DNA of 64,000 bases from positions 84,305,474-84,369,473 of the forward strand of contig CM041294.1 of the NCBI GenBank assembly GCA_023052935.1. The letters are read 5' to 3'. Positions 1 through 12,357 of the stretch are shown here, piece after piece. Position 1 is the stretch's first letter. Each line of letters begins with the position of its first letter. Position numbers and translations under genes: made by a program. The notes below the pieces were generated by a model that was given only the letters and a program-made list of their open reading frames with translations, had not been told where the DNA came from and made no database searches. This DNA comes from Piezodorus guildinii. Lineage: Eukaryota; Arthropoda; Insecta; Hemiptera; Pentatomidae.

Positions 1-44
1 TTATCGTTTATTTTATAAGAGGATTAGTAAGTTCGTTTATTCAT

Positions 45-232
45 TTAAACTTACTTTTATGATACTATGGATAATCGAATGATGCCACCGTGGGAATCCT
101 AAATTTTTTCTATCCAGCTTTTAGTAGGATAGGGATCTTTAATGAGTACCTGACATAGCACAGGACGTTATAACCAGTGATGTTTTACTCCCATTAAAAA
201 ATTCTAGGCTCACTTGCCAAGTTTGAGGGGAT
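45..232 (-). mobile_element. SINE-A copy, partial
   Basis: Matches the body of the SINE called A here, which recurs at 2370-2680, 14458-14715, 15840-16135 and 59095-59375. Shared blocks on the + strand are TAGGATAGGGATCTTTAA, GAGTACCTGACAT and ACTCCCATTAAAAAAT. The tRNA-like head is cut off or diverged to the right. The family assignment rests only on comparison inside this window. Confidence 0.6.
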
Positions 233-633
233 TAATAAATGCTAACATTCATTCGAAGGAATAATCCAGCGAACTTAAGCTGTTTATTTGAAGAAAAACT
301 TCAAATCTTGCATTAATTTCCAGTCAACACGCTTATTCCCGTTTCATGATCCCTAGAAAACGGTTTTATAGGATTCGGGATGTCCTATATCTGTGGCGGT
401 CGTGAATAAGTGGTTTAGTCAAAATATTTCATTTTACATGTGAGCGGCTTAAAGTTTTACGTAATACCAAAATAGAGTAATTATTTATAGCTTTCTTTCC
501 ACCTGAAATTTCTTCCACCAAGAAATTTCTTTAACCAATTTAACATGACTTCGATCCAATTCTGAGGGAGCGATACGTAGAGTTCACTCATTTTTGATAT
601 AATTCGAGTTATCTAGTTTTTCACGACCGACAC

Positions 634-694
<61 letters not shown>

Positions 695-1845
695 TATACT
701 GAGTGCTCAAAATCTTGGTTAAATCATACTATTTGTATTATGAGTCGAGGAAGTTTGTCTTTAGGTATATAAAATTTAACACCAGTTGTTCTGTTCAGGC
801 CTATGTATGGCATATTAATATATTTATTCTATGTCCATACATAAACTTTTCTAAGTTCAGTGTTAATCAATGAAGTCCACATAGAAATACATTATAACCC
901 TCTATATTAAAATCATGCGCACACGGCATCTGTAGATTAGGATCCTTAATGTGCATTGTACTGCAATCCATCAAAATTAGGAGCAGTTGGAATGTAATAT
1001 GGTAAATAATTTTTATGACAATTCTTCTTCAATCATGCGATGTTACCTGTTTGAAATATAATAAATGAACATGAATGTATGATAGCCTGATGGTTTCGTA
1101 GTTGAATTATGATAGCGGTAACCTTGGTCTAATTATTTTACTGTAATATTAAATATTAGTAATATAATGAATATTGACAAATAATTGAATAATAAATTGG
1201 GAGTAGTTCTCTATTCGAAAGTTGTTTACCTCAATATTGAAAATTGTCTCATTCCTTCCTAACTTTATTTCGAATGTGTGTTAATAGACATAAAATTCTG
1301 GAAAAATTAAACAGTTATCAATAAAATAAACAGCGACGTGAGAATTAATTCGAAAGGACGATATCAATATTTCTGCTACGTATAAATCTTTTCACAAAAT
1401 TTTATTTTATTTTTTTTGTTTAAAAAAATATACGTCTATTTCTTATTATGTCGGCCGTGTAAGCCAACTAAAACAGGACTGGTAACAAAACCAGAATTGT
1501 TTTTTTTTAATGTCGTCAAGTTTTCGTATAATTTTGGTTTCTTAATCCAAAAGGTCTATTAGTCTTATTATTCTGGATTGATCCGTCTGGTTTTGTTCCT
1601 AAGCCATAGATTATTATCGATTACCAATGACTTGAAAAATCGATATAAATTATTCCAAGTTAAGAAGTATTAGAAACTTAACGCGGACAAACATATAAAT
1701 TATGTGCTTGTAGACGTTAATTTATCTTTGCTCCTCTAATGTATAAATATATTAACGTAATATTTTAACTAAAAGAAATACTATTTTAAAACAAGATTAA
1801 AAAGTTTTTATTTCATCAATTAAAAAAATAATTAAAACTAAAACC
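233..1845. other. AT-rich stretch, no gene seen
   Basis: No coding pattern or recognisable repeat apart from a (TA)n microsatellite at about 636-690. Confidence 0.5.
636..690. repeat. (TA)n microsatellite
   Basis: About 27 uninterrupted TA units. Confidence 0.95.
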
Positions 1846-1849
1846 TCTT

Positions 1850-1935
1850 TAATCCATGAAGGGCTGGGGTTCGAACCCGGTGCCTGGAGGACAGAAGTGT
1901 AGTGCTCTATCCACTCTATCACTCTGATTCCCTAT
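1850..1935 (-). mobile_element. tRNA-derived SINE head
   Basis: The minus strand carries a B-box-like GGTTCGAACCC and an A-box-like stretch with the usual spacing. The putative acceptor arms do not pair, so this is a SINE head or tRNA relic and not a functional tRNA. Confidence 0.45.
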
Positions 1936-2369
1936 TGGTTTATTATTATTATTATTAAGAATGAACCTATGTTATTGACTTAACAAATAAATAAAATTTA
2001 CCCTCCTCCCCCCTCAAAATTTGAGGGTTTACGTTTCAAGATACGTAGAATCCGAATAACGAATTTCAAAAAAATCCGTTTTTCCTAATTATTAAATAAA
2101 TACCAAATTTTTGTCAACAAAATGAAAAAAGAATCTTTGAAATTGGTTCAGAACTGGCAGAGATATTACGTTTTGAAATTAACAGTGGTAATATATCATT
2201 TTCCTTGGAATTATTTATTGCTTTATATTTTAGCTAATTGCCTATAAACAGTTATACCTTAATGTAGTTATTTGGAAATAATGAACCCTTGTGTAATATT
2301 TGGCAGCGTTTTTTTTTAATAAATGGCTCTGTATATTGCATAGTTGTAGATGTTTGTTTGTTTATTAAT

Positions 2370-2680
2370 TTTACGTCTCTTTTATGCTAATGTGGCTTAT
2401 CGGAGATGCTACAATGAGTATCCTATTTTTTTTTCTACTCATGCTTTATTAGAATATGGATCTTTAACGAGTGCCGGATATCGCACAGAATCCGGACCAC
2501 TATTTTACCAAAAGACCACTTTACACTTCACTTACCTCTTCACAAAATACATTTTACCATGACTAAGGATTTTTTATTCTCATTAAAAAATCGTAGTGTC
2601 ACTTACCAGGTTTGAACCCGCGATCTTGTGCGTAGAAGGCTGTTATGCTAGCCACCACACCGCAGGTGGCTATTATTTTT
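2370..2680 (-). mobile_element. SINE-A copy, nearly full length
   Basis: Read on the minus strand, it begins with a tRNA-like head (GTGGCTAGCATAACAG, then B box GGTTCAAACC). The conserved body follows (AAAAAATCCTTAG-type block, GGATCTTTAACGAGTGCC on the + strand), and it ends near GACGTAAAAT. It is about 300 bp. Short open frames inside it are chance. Confidence 0.7.
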
Positions 2681-4005
2681 ATATGTAAGATGTAATAAAT
2701 ATTTGTATTATTAAATCTTCGCTAAAAATAACCTTCTATGGTCTATTTCTTAAAGTTGTTGCATGGTACTAGTGTTTGGCCAATGTGTCAATTTTCGAGC
2801 AGTTTATCTTGTCTCTTGTTATTCAACTAAAATAATCTTTCCCATCTTAGTCACATAAAAATCTTAAAATGTGTTTTATAACGCCTTAATGTTATATTTT
2901 TATTTCGTCTTAAATTATATATGGCAGGTAACGTAAATCATGGATTTTATTATGCTGTTCTATATCTTGGAGGTTTCGACCCACATTCTAGGCCATCGTC
3001 ATCACGGCTAAAGAGGAAAGAGGAAGTAGTTCTGAGCTAAAGATGGTTCGTGACGGCCACTCGTTGTCTAAATGGTTCCTGTTCCTCTTCAGTAACTGAT
3101 AATTGTACCTGCTACTTCTTGTCAAGTTAAGGAACAATCGAAGGTCAAAAATGTCACTAGGACATGACATGTCTTGTGTCCTCTGGCATAAGGATTAGAC
3201 TTGGAAATTCGTTCGGCATAAGGAATGGACTTAGGAAAACTCGCTTGCTTACGGATAATTATTAATTCTATTATTTCATTTGTGAAGTGACACTGGAGTA
3301 TACGTACCTGGGGCTCATCCAACCTTTTAAAGTGAAAAATCTGAGGTAAAAAATCTGGTGGCTTTGCATGGTTTCTGCGTATCCACCTTCTTACACTGGC
3401 TTTGGCCTAGGAACAGAACAAATCTGTAATATATCCTAAACAAACCCTTTATAGGTTGTAATTGGAAGGACAAAATTCTTAAAGATATGTTGTGCGGCGT
3501 TGGCATCCATATGTTGAAGAACAGAGGACTGTGGAAGGCTATGTTGGAGCAGACCAAGGACCACTTTGGTCTGTAGTGCCAGAAGAAGATGATGAGATAC
3601 ATAGGATAAGGATCGAAGCTAAACTGCTTTACATGGACCATTACGGTCATCATGGATGATTTTATTGGTGAAAAATAATTATTACGGAAGATTTTGTATT
3701 TTTATTAAAGTAAACATGATTTGACTCTGACATGAATTCTTAATGACTTAACTCACATGTAGAGAAACTACCCATTGGTAGCACTCTAATAAAAATTTTA
3801 TTAATGAATAAATAAAAACATATTTTTATTTTGCGACATTTCGTCCCCTAAGAGTAGTTTACAGTGAACAGAGGAAGTCCGGTTTGTCTGGCTTCATTTA
3901 TATACATAATTATTTTGTTAAGTAACCGTAAAAGTTAATATAAATAAAAGATACAAATAAAATCAAATAAGTTTAATAATGTATCATCCGATCTGTATTT
4001 GTCAC
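2681..4005. other. No gene seen; possible LINE tail near 3.5 kb
   Basis: On the + strand at 3511-3573 a short frame ends in RGLWKAMLEQTKDHFGL and a stop. This resembles the last residues of some arthropod LINE ORFs. The rest is unassigned AT-rich DNA. Confidence 0.3.
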
Positions 4006-4009
4006 ATAT

Positions 4010-4335
4010 TTACGGAAGATTTTTGAGGAGATGTGTAAATAATCGGTGTTCGAAAGTGGTTAGGGATGACACTATTCGGAGGGAGATGGGTAAAGAGTTC
4101 CAAAGTATAGTAGTACGGATGATAAAGGACTTTTCAAAGGATGCTGTTCTATTGAGGGAAGGTATAGATCGGTAGGTTGGGATCTTGTATTTAGGGTTTG
4201 CATGGAAGAGCGGGGAGTAAGGTCAAAGATGGATGAAGGTTTTCTGGCTCCCAAGGATTGGAATAGGAAGATGCCAAGAAGGTATTTTCTTCGGGATTCG
4301 GGTAAGAGCCACCTTTGAGCAGAATACCAGAGACC
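4010..4335 (-). mobile_element. LINE reverse-transcriptase C-terminal remnant
   Basis: Minus-strand translation from about 4216 down to a TAA at 4014 includes TTILWNSLPISLR followed by FEHRLFTHLLKNLP and the stop. This is the typical C-terminal tail of CR1/jockey-superfamily LINE ORFs. A second frame upstream (4230-4330) gives RRKYLLGIFLFQSLGARKPS, also typical, so there is at least one frameshift. It is a 5'-truncated dead copy; the clade within the superfamily is uncertain. Confidence 0.6.
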
Positions 4336-5440
4336 GTAAATACATCTTATGAACTGAATCTGAATGAATTAATCTTATTCATTAATCTTTTTTTCCTCAT
4401 CTGTTATAAGATCTCGTGGCCATCTTCTTTTAGAGACCAGGATCCTCTTCCTGATGGATGGATGGATGATCTTGAAACTTAATTAGGAGTTTATGGAATA
4501 TTAAAGTCATGATGGCTGATTTTGTTCTTTTATATGTAAGGAGTATCGAGTATTTCAAGGACGAATAGATACGAAATGAAATCAATAATTTAGTGGGTTT
4601 TTTTAAATATTTATTTATTGAGATATATTACAATTTGTTTCTGTATGAACATTAATAATAGTGATATGAGATCACATTCACACAATATACAATGATAAAG
4701 TCAAATTACATAAAATGTAATATAATAATTTATTGAAACCCTTTTTGAAATTTTCCTTGGCCATCTTCTTTTCTGTTGTTTTGAAGGATTAAAAGGAATC
4801 AAAGAGGAACTAGTGTGTTAGTATGGAAATGAAGTCTTTCTAAGAAGGAAATGCACGTTTATCGTACCAAATCCGCAATATAGGAAACATTAAAGTCATT
4901 ATAGATGATCTTATTCTTGACAAATTAAAGAACATTGATGATTTTACGGAGGACTGTTAGAATTGAACACGAGAGGAATTCGATACGGTAGTTTAGCCCC
5001 AAAGCTTTAGCTTCATCAGTCCTAATAGCTCTTTTTATAGTGGTTTTAATGAGAATTTATTAGTTAATTGAAAGATTAAAACGCTTTTCTAATGAGTGTT
5101 AAAGTAGCTCCAAACAGAATTTGATGTAAATATGAATCTAACAAGTTTTGAGAAAATAATCGCCTTAATAAGTTCATTAAAACAGAAAAATAAATACAAA
5201 AACTATCTTTTTAAATTGAGAGAATAAACTCTATTAATGTTTAAACTTGCTAAGATTGTTATATGTTGGATGTAAAAATGTTGCTGTGATATGGAAGGCT
5301 CCTGTGACTAACGATTTGTTCGATCTGTTACACTTGACCCATGTTGTTATTGATGATGTCTCATTAAGTTAGTTACATTTTATAACTCCGTTCGGTGACA
5401 AGAAGTCGATACTGGATTGCATATCTGAATATTAGATTTA
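4336..5440. other. AT-rich stretch, nothing recognised
   Basis: No supported gene, repeat family or RNA gene seen. Confidence 0.4.
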
Positions 5441-6164
5441 ACTTTTTTTTTGTGGTCTGCTAAATCTTCCAATTTCTCTTTTGTACACTCTTTAATGCTC
5501 CTTACTCATCCATGAATAAAATAATCCGTAATGACCCTTATGTTCCATATATTGCAGATTTCCTTCTATGGCAAATTTGAATTCTCTCTCAGGCTTTGCT
5601 TCTTTGATTTATTACAATCCTCAAAGGTTTCTGAAAAAAAAGATGGATATGGGACCATCCACAAGAAAGGTTCAACTGTCACATTCCTTTCGTATCCAAT
5701 CCTTTAAATGCTTCGTTAAATTCTTATCATTTTTTTTTTAAGAATATAGAATAAAATCATTGATAATTCTTGATAAATAATCTTTGTGTTCCATGAGTTG
5801 CTGATTTAGCCTGATAAACTGCCTCTTCTATTCCCCACAATACTGTGAGATGTTAGAAAGATGATGGCCTCGAGACTTTCTATCTTAAAATAATTAGTGA
5901 AGTGTTTTCTCTATGTATTTGTCATTAGATTGTATTGTTGTTCTACCCAGCACATTTTTTATGTTATGCATTAAGAAGTATAGAACATCAATTTCAAGTT
6001 TCCAATCCAAAATCGTTTGCAAAATCCTCAATGTCTTCTAATTTATCACGGAAAAAAGATCATTCCGTATTTTTTTTTTTTTTTTTTTTTGTTCGTCCCT
6101 ACCTTGTCTTTTAGCTAAGTTAGGGTTTTCTTGGGCCCTGGAGTAAATGAAGGTGGGGAGAGGA

Positions 6165-6208
<44 letters not shown>

Positions 6209-6720
6209 ACACCTTGTTCACACTCACCCCTAGGTTCTTACCCCAATTTCAGGTACTCACTTTATAGCGGCTGGGTGTGCCTGTAGAATAAATAATTCTG
6301 TCTCAGTCGGGGTTCTAACCTGGGACCGCAGTATGCCAAACAAGTTTTTGGTTACCTGGTCGCTTGGCAACGCGCTTTCACAACAACGCTCGCTAAAACA
6401 CACAGCCACCTAGCCTCCAATGTTTTACATGTTGTAGACCTTACACATATTCTCTGATGACCTACTTTTTTCCCACACTAACTCACATGTTGTGAAACTT
6501 GTTGTCTCTTCAATTCCTGATCATCTTACGGGTTATCTGAAAAAACGACACATACACTGTTAAATTAATCCAGAACGATCGTAATGTTTCATTGTTAATT
6601 TCCTCTTCTTATATTTCAGCTAATTCTCTGAAGCGCCTAAAATAGGATGGCCACGAGACCTCCTAACTTAAAATTGTAATTGGAGATGTTCTCTTGAATT
6701 CAGTACCTTAGTTTCAAAAC
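5440..6720 (+). mobile_element. Mosaic of jockey-like LINE 3' fragments
   Basis: Pieces match the better-preserved jockey-like copies at 22830-23420 and 25755-26470, but out of order. 5490-5570 corresponds to the stretch with NAPYFF..K..H.DLNVPYV, 5800-5930 to the tail around WPRDLL, 5990-6050 to the '[11 protein letters not shown]' block, and 6505-6700 again to the tail. The order suggests repeated insertion or rearrangement of truncated copies. A separate SINE (6210-6418) and long T and A homopolymers lie inside. Confidence 0.5.
6210..6418 (-). mobile_element. SINE-D, tRNA-derived
   Basis: On the minus strand the head (AGGCTAGGTGGCTGTGTG) is followed by a B-box-like GGTTAGAACCC. Its 3' side abuts A and T homopolymer runs (about 6068-6090 and 6170-6204). 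No second copy was noticed in the window. Confidence 0.45.
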
Positions 6721-6734
6721 ACTGCCGGTTCCCA

Positions 6735-9005
6735 AAATAAATGAATGAATGAATAACTTTATTTGCTTTCGGAGTAATCCCCATGCAAACAGAGCTACAT
6801 AACAAATATAAGATACAAAACATATTTCAATAAAAGAGTTAACAAGATTGTTATACTACTACAAGATACTAATTCACTACGTTATCATCCTTAGGTACAT
6901 TGAATAGTAATAAATTACAATAAAACTTATAAAAAAATAACGCAAAGACACTATATGAATTATATAATAATTTCCAATATTATAAATATATTATTATCCT
7001 ATAATATATTAATATAATGTAATAAAGTTTGCAAATAATTGTATTCATTTATTATAAATGATCTAATTTGGCAACATTGCCTGGCATAATAATAAATGTT
7101 TTTTAATTCCTTAATATCTTCGGTGGTAAACAGGGCGATAAAATTTGCACTGTTCATATTTAAGGCTCTCGTTTACTCTTTGGTTAAGGCTGTCGCATCC
7201 AGTGTAATGAAAGTGGAAAATAAATACCGATTTATGATTAATGAATCTTATATTAAGCAGTTGGGTATTTTGGATTGTTGGAAATACCTGGGAGCGAAAA
7301 TGAGCTTGCAGTCTTGGAATTATATCGGGATTATCGAAGAAGTTTCAGCACTGCTACATAAAACATCCACAGGTCCCCTAAAACCACAACAGAAAATTAT
7401 GATTCTTAGGACCTTTCTTATACCCAAATTTATCCATCTCCTCACATTAAGTCCATATAAAAATAGTGAGTTGAGAAAGTTCGATATACTAATGAGAGCC
7501 GCCATAAGATCCTGGTTGCGGCTACCTCAGGATACGCCAACTTATTACTTCCATGCACCCAGCACTTAGGGCGGACTAACGAGCTTCTCTTACACCATTC
7601 CATCAATCAAGCTGGCTAGACTGCTGCGTGTGGAACATTCGGGCTGTCCAGTTGCAAGGGCCGCCTTTGGTACTCAACGATCAGCCTGCACCACTAAAAC
7701 GATCAGAGAGCTGTCAGCCAGTCTCGCAAGGATGGGTTTTGACCCAACGGATATTTCAAACAGTGAGAGAAGAAAACATCTGGCTACAAAGCTGCATCAC
7801 AGTGTGGATGGGAGCGCATTGAGGGAATCCAAGAACTGTTACTCATCAACTACTATGGAACTCCAGTGACTGGCCGTACATTTATCCAAAATGTGCGAAC
7901 TCACATTAATGCCCTGGCCACAAGAGTAAGGCTCTCAAGAGGACGGAAGGTCTTTATGGAGATTAAATGTAGAGCGGGGTGTGACGCAAATGAAACAGCG
8001 AGCCATGTCATCCAGCACTGCTTTCTGTCGCACGGAGGGAGGGTGAAGCGACATGATGCCGTGGTCAATGTCATCGAGGCGGCTATTCAGAGGAAAGGAT
8101 ACAGGGTGCTTAAGGAGGTGACCTTTGCTGGGAGTAGGAGGTGGAGGCCTGACCTGGTGTGCTCGGCCCCGAGTGGAAACTACTTCCTCGACGTCCAGAT
8201 TGTTGGGGACAATCCCAGTACTTCCCATTGGAACAACTTAAAAAGGGAAAAATACCAAGACTTGGACTGCTTGATGGCCATTGGACGGATTTTAGGGGTG
8301 CCGGGCATCGATATCAGAGTGCTCTCTATCACCATAATTTGGAGAGGCGTTTGGTGCAGGCGTTCCTTCGAGGATAGTCGGCTGCTGGATGTACCCTTGA
8401 AGGTCTTGAACTCCATAACCATTAGGATTCTCAGGGGCTCCCACCTCAATTACAGTTGTTGGTTCGGGATGCTTCGTGGACTACATGCTGGAACATAAAT
8501 TAGTGAAACATAATGTTCATGAAACATATTTATTATGAACATTATTATGTTTTTTGTGGGTGTGAAAATGTATTAGTATAGTGACGCAGTTGTTATCACT
8601 GTTATAGGATACTGCTAAGCAGATAATATGTATTGTCCTATTTATTGAGCCTTGGATTCTGCATCCAAGATACTATGTTGAGCTGGTGAAGGTAGCACCA
8701 TATATATTGTTTTATAGTTTGTGGTATATTAACTTGTGGAAAATGTAATGTGTGACCTACCAAATAATAAATAAAATAAAATAAAATTTAAGGTTCTAGT
8801 AATGTAATGGGTACGGAGCGGTTCGTATATGGGATATCGAGTGAATATATGGAATAAGTCCTCTCTTTCGTTGAGATTACATAGAGTACATTTTTCCTTT
8901 GGTTTAAATTGGTAGTATATATTGTTAAATGTTTATTTGACATTGTAGTTTCCGGAAAGTCTCAATTGTGCAAATGAGCAATGAGTAAAATGATAAAACA
9001 TATAA
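6735..9005 (-). mobile_element. LINE remnant split by a nested R2-clade insertion
   Basis: Minus-strand translation of about 9000-8790 gives FAQLRLSGNYNVK, a stop, then KCTLCNLNEREDLFHIF and EPLRTHYI. This is the CCHC-like C-terminal zinc knuckle of many LINE ORFs. The probable 3' UTR continues at 7090-6735 and ends in a (CATT)n-like tail at 6745-6760. The intervening 7095-8790 is a different element in opposite orientation. One in-frame stop shows it is dead. Joining the two halves is inference from orientation and position. Confidence 0.45.
7095..8790 (+). mobile_element. R2-clade LINE remnant (thumb and restriction-like endonuclease)
   Basis: The 3' part of an R2/NeSL-type LINE ORF. 7096-7566 encodes the region after the RT fingers and palm, with LKYLG-like KYLGAKMS, then FDILMRAAIRSWLRLPQDTP. 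7570-7860 continues in the same frame after a TAG at 7567. 7866-8498 in another frame carries the CCHC cluster (CRAGCDANETASHVIQHC) and a restriction-like endonuclease signature: RHD at about 8050, RRWRPDLV near 8140 and LDVQIVGD near 8190. One stop and one frameshift make it a pseudogene, and the N-terminus and RT active site are missing. R2-family elements usually sit in 28S rDNA. The flanks here do not resemble the R2 target, so this is an ectopic or non-rDNA lineage copy. Confidence 0.75.
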
Positions 9006-9183
9006 TGGCTAACTAGAAGTACTATAACAAATATTAAGTATTTACTTTCAAAATATTCATAAGCTATTTTAATATAATATGAGCTTGATGAGCTTAATTG
9101 AAGTTGGCAAGTCGTTAAACTTCTCCTTTATCTTTTTCATAAATTCTAAACCCTCAAGTTATAATTCATCATTCATTCATAAA

Positions 9184-9188
<5 letters not shown>

Positions 9189-9249
<61 letters not shown>

Positions 9250-9266
9250 TTATTTATTTATTTATT
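9189..9266. repeat. (TA)n / (TTTA)n microsatellite
   Basis: A TA run of about 28 units followed by TTTA units. A 76-residue frame across it is composition only. Confidence 0.95.
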
Positions 9267-10430
9267 TTTAAAAAACTGCTTTTTTTCCTATCGATATCTG
9301 CTCCAATGAGGTTTTAATTTTTTCAAATGTATATATCTGTATATAGATGTCTTTACGGAATATTGTTTATTGTGACTATCCAAAGCCTTTTGTACAACAC
9401 ATCCCAAGGTAATACTGAATGCCCTATGGTAAGAAGAAAAACACACTCTTGTCCATAATCACAGCATCAGGTCCTCCCACGAAAGGGAAAAAAACGTTCC
9501 TCAAGGACTTGTGATTTGTCCACTTTTTTTCACTGCTCTATATTCAATGCAGTAATAATAGATTAGGTACTATGTGTTACATAATAGCATAACATTGCAG
9601 GGTCTTGAGCGTATGAAAAAGCTTCACCACTATGAGGTTTTTATTCGTTACTATGTATTTTTTTTTTTTTTTTTACTTAGGACAAACCGATATTTTTATC
9701 ATACCCAAAGAATATGTTAAAAATGTAAAAAAAATATTTAATAATAATAAGTAAACTTTATATTAAGTATCAGAGATAATTATTTTATGGCATTTCTTTC
9801 GTATGATTTGATGAATCATTCAAAATATTGTTATGTACTTACGTGAATGTTCTGCCGAACAATTATTTTATTTAACTAACTTAATGTAAATAAAATATAT
9901 AAATTTGTTATTTGTTTCTTTAACTTCAGGAAGTTTCAATATTAATCTAATTGAGGACTATAAACTTACAAAATGTTTTTATTTCATGTTAATCATTTTG
10001 TTATATCAGTCAACACTTCGGGATCGTATCCCCATTATCAAAACTTTAATATAATCACTTAGTACATTCATTGAATCACATTGCAGAAATGCTAAAAGCC
10101 AGAATATAAACTGCTTACCAAATTTTCACTTGAATATCAGCAAGTTGCTGAATTAAAAGTGCGTAAATATATGATCTATTATGTTTTTAAGAAGATAAAA
10201 ATCTATTCGGAAAGAAGATTTATACGTTTTAACTTTAATATTTATATTAAAATACTTACCGTGAATGAAAAATATGTATTATTTATTTTGATTAGAATAG
10301 GTATTTTGACTGCTTTATTGAGCACGTGGCATTATCAGTCAAATTAAGATGTTTGTTTAAAACTTAAATTAATGGTTCATCGTTTTCGACACTAGATAAA
10401 CGCTCAAACCTTCCATTTAACTGTAAAAGA
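9267..10430. other. AT-rich stretch, nothing recognised
   Basis: Contains a T homopolymer near 9660 and no supported gene. Confidence 0.4.
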
Positions 10431-10700
10431 CTTATTTACATGGCTATCATAAGCCCAATCCAGACATACAGAGTAGAGCTTTGGAGCTCTTCTAAACCAT
10501 CTTATTCTTTCGTATCCAATCCTTACACTCTAAATATTCTTCGTATCCTTGTCTTCAATGCTTCTTACTTTTTTCCGAGTAAGCCCATCCATAATCATCT
10601 CAATATTCCATATGTTGCTGATTTGGCCCGAACCAGATACTTTCATGACAAACTCCATTCCCACCTAGTAGTTCCTATCCTTGGGAATTAAAACATATCT
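10430..10700 (+). mobile_element. Jockey-like LINE C-terminal fragment
   Basis: 10440-10691 translates to IISPIQTYRVELW, then ILRILVFNASYFF and HNHLNIPYVADLARTRYFHDK. This parallels the copies at 22974-23312 and 25963-26300. It is 5'-truncated and its tail is degraded. Confidence 0.65.
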
Positions 10701-11745
10701 CATTCACCAAAATAGAACTACCGGAAATGCTTCTTAATACGATCAGTTTTATCAATTTCTCAAAAAAAGCTAGTCTATCAATTTTTATCAAACTCGTTAT
10801 ATCTATATCAACTATGTTTAAATAATTTGACAGTGATTGAATGCCGATTTTTTTTTAAATATCTACCTCTGAAGCCCATTTAATTGGGTTTATTTAAAAA
10901 AATTAATCGTTTCCTATTATTAATTGTACGAGTGATTCGTAACTGTGAAAGAATCTGATGATCAAAAAGAAAAAAATTAGACTAAAAACAAATTTATTCC
11001 GTATATTACATTATACGTAAGCTAATGAAATTTAACCAGGAATTGCTAGTATGTTTTATTCCTGACGTATTTCGCGGCTAAATGATCTTGGTTAATTTTA
11101 TCATTTTTACGACTGACTATCTTATCCTTCTATAATGAACATTTAAAAAAAAATCCGATTTCCATTCTCCATTCGCAAAAGGATTCCATTTGCACTTAAC
11201 TTGAAATAATGTTTGAGTAAAAAATGTAGAAAATTTCAGCCGACTAAGGAAAAACCGAATTGTAAAAATAAATGAACTGTAATAAGGAAAAATTATAGAC
11301 GATATAAAATTCTTTCTCACCATATTTACAATATTTCCTTTAAAAAATGCCGTCTAATAAATTATTTTCATTAACAAATTTAGAATATGCTTTGGTTTTT
11401 CGCAACACAATTCAAGAATCCTGGAGAAAAATAAAAAGAACTTTCTAATAAACCTAAACCAATTCTTTCTAAGAAGGTTATTGTCTATTCTGATTTGAAT
11501 AACATTTTTAAATTAAAGTGATATTTTCCGACTTCAGTGTCCCAAATGCGTATTATCTTTTCTTTTTTTTTTCTAAAGTTCTCTCTACGAAATATTTTTA
11601 TATACAACGGTTTCGTCTTGTCCTAGAACAAAATGATGTAAATGCTGTTTTCCGTGCAGTTCTAACAGGTCGTTCCGCTATTCCTAAAAATTACTTGTAA
11701 TCGTTTGAAGTGACTGAAAAAAAGATGTCTCATCTTTTCTATTAA
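10701..11745. other. AT-rich stretch, nothing recognised
   Basis: No supported feature. Confidence 0.4.
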
Positions 11746-11747
11746 AG

Positions 11748-11748
11748 A

Positions 11749-11796
<48 letters not shown>

Positions 11797-11960
11797 CTCG
11801 TGTCACGGTGTTTGTGGCCGTCGACGACTCGACCGATTTTTATGTATATTTGGTAGGCATGAGAATCGGTCCTCCTTTTGTACTTATCCAAATAATTTAA
11901 ATTTCGTTCGTATTACAATAATCTGGTGCGGGTAACACACGACTAATATCATATAAATAA
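11748..11960 (+). mobile_element. (TA)n followed by Helitron-like terminal region
   Basis: A (TA)n run (11748-11792) leads into AAATCTCGTGTCACGGTG, then CTCGACCGATTTTTATG and TTTGGTAGGCATGAGAATCG. This arrangement resembles the start of widespread insect Helitron families, which I recall only by pattern. At 11927-11946 the start motif of repeat X (ATCTGGTGCGGGTAACAC) follows. Confidence 0.35.
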
Positions 11961-12209
11961 ATCATCATATCATAATATAATTCTAAAATGTTGACGTTTC
12001 CAACGGTATGTGTTAACGCCGGTTCGTTGTTAACACACATGAAATACATTGAATTAAGAATCAATTAATGAAATAATTAATTATTGAATGTTTTTTTTTT
12101 TATCGGCGGTCATCGTCTAAAGCCCTGTCTGTTTCTGTCATAGGTTGGGACTCAACACACAGTACATTCGTTATTTTTTATTCAACAACCAATATTCACG
12201 AGAAATAAT

Positions 12210-12212
<3 letters not shown>

Positions 12213-12251
<39 letters not shown>

Positions 12252-12297
12252 TATATATATATATATATATACATATATACATATACATATGCATATA
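12213..12297. repeat. (CA)n then (TA)n microsatellite
   Basis: About 14 CA units followed by imperfect TA and TATACA units. Confidence 0.9.
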
Positions 12298-12357
12298 TGA
12301 GAAAATTTAAAAGCTAATATTTCTTAGTGTTTTTTTTTTTTTTCTGCGTTTGCTTTC

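Noticed and set aside
8780..8815. TTTAAGG at the 3' end of the R2-clade fragment as an R2 28S target site.
   Set aside because: The downstream sequence (TTCTAGTAATG) does not match the conserved 28S flank.
9079..9309. 76-residue frame with a long (IY)n stretch.
   Set aside because: It translates a (TA)n microsatellite; no codon bias or homology.
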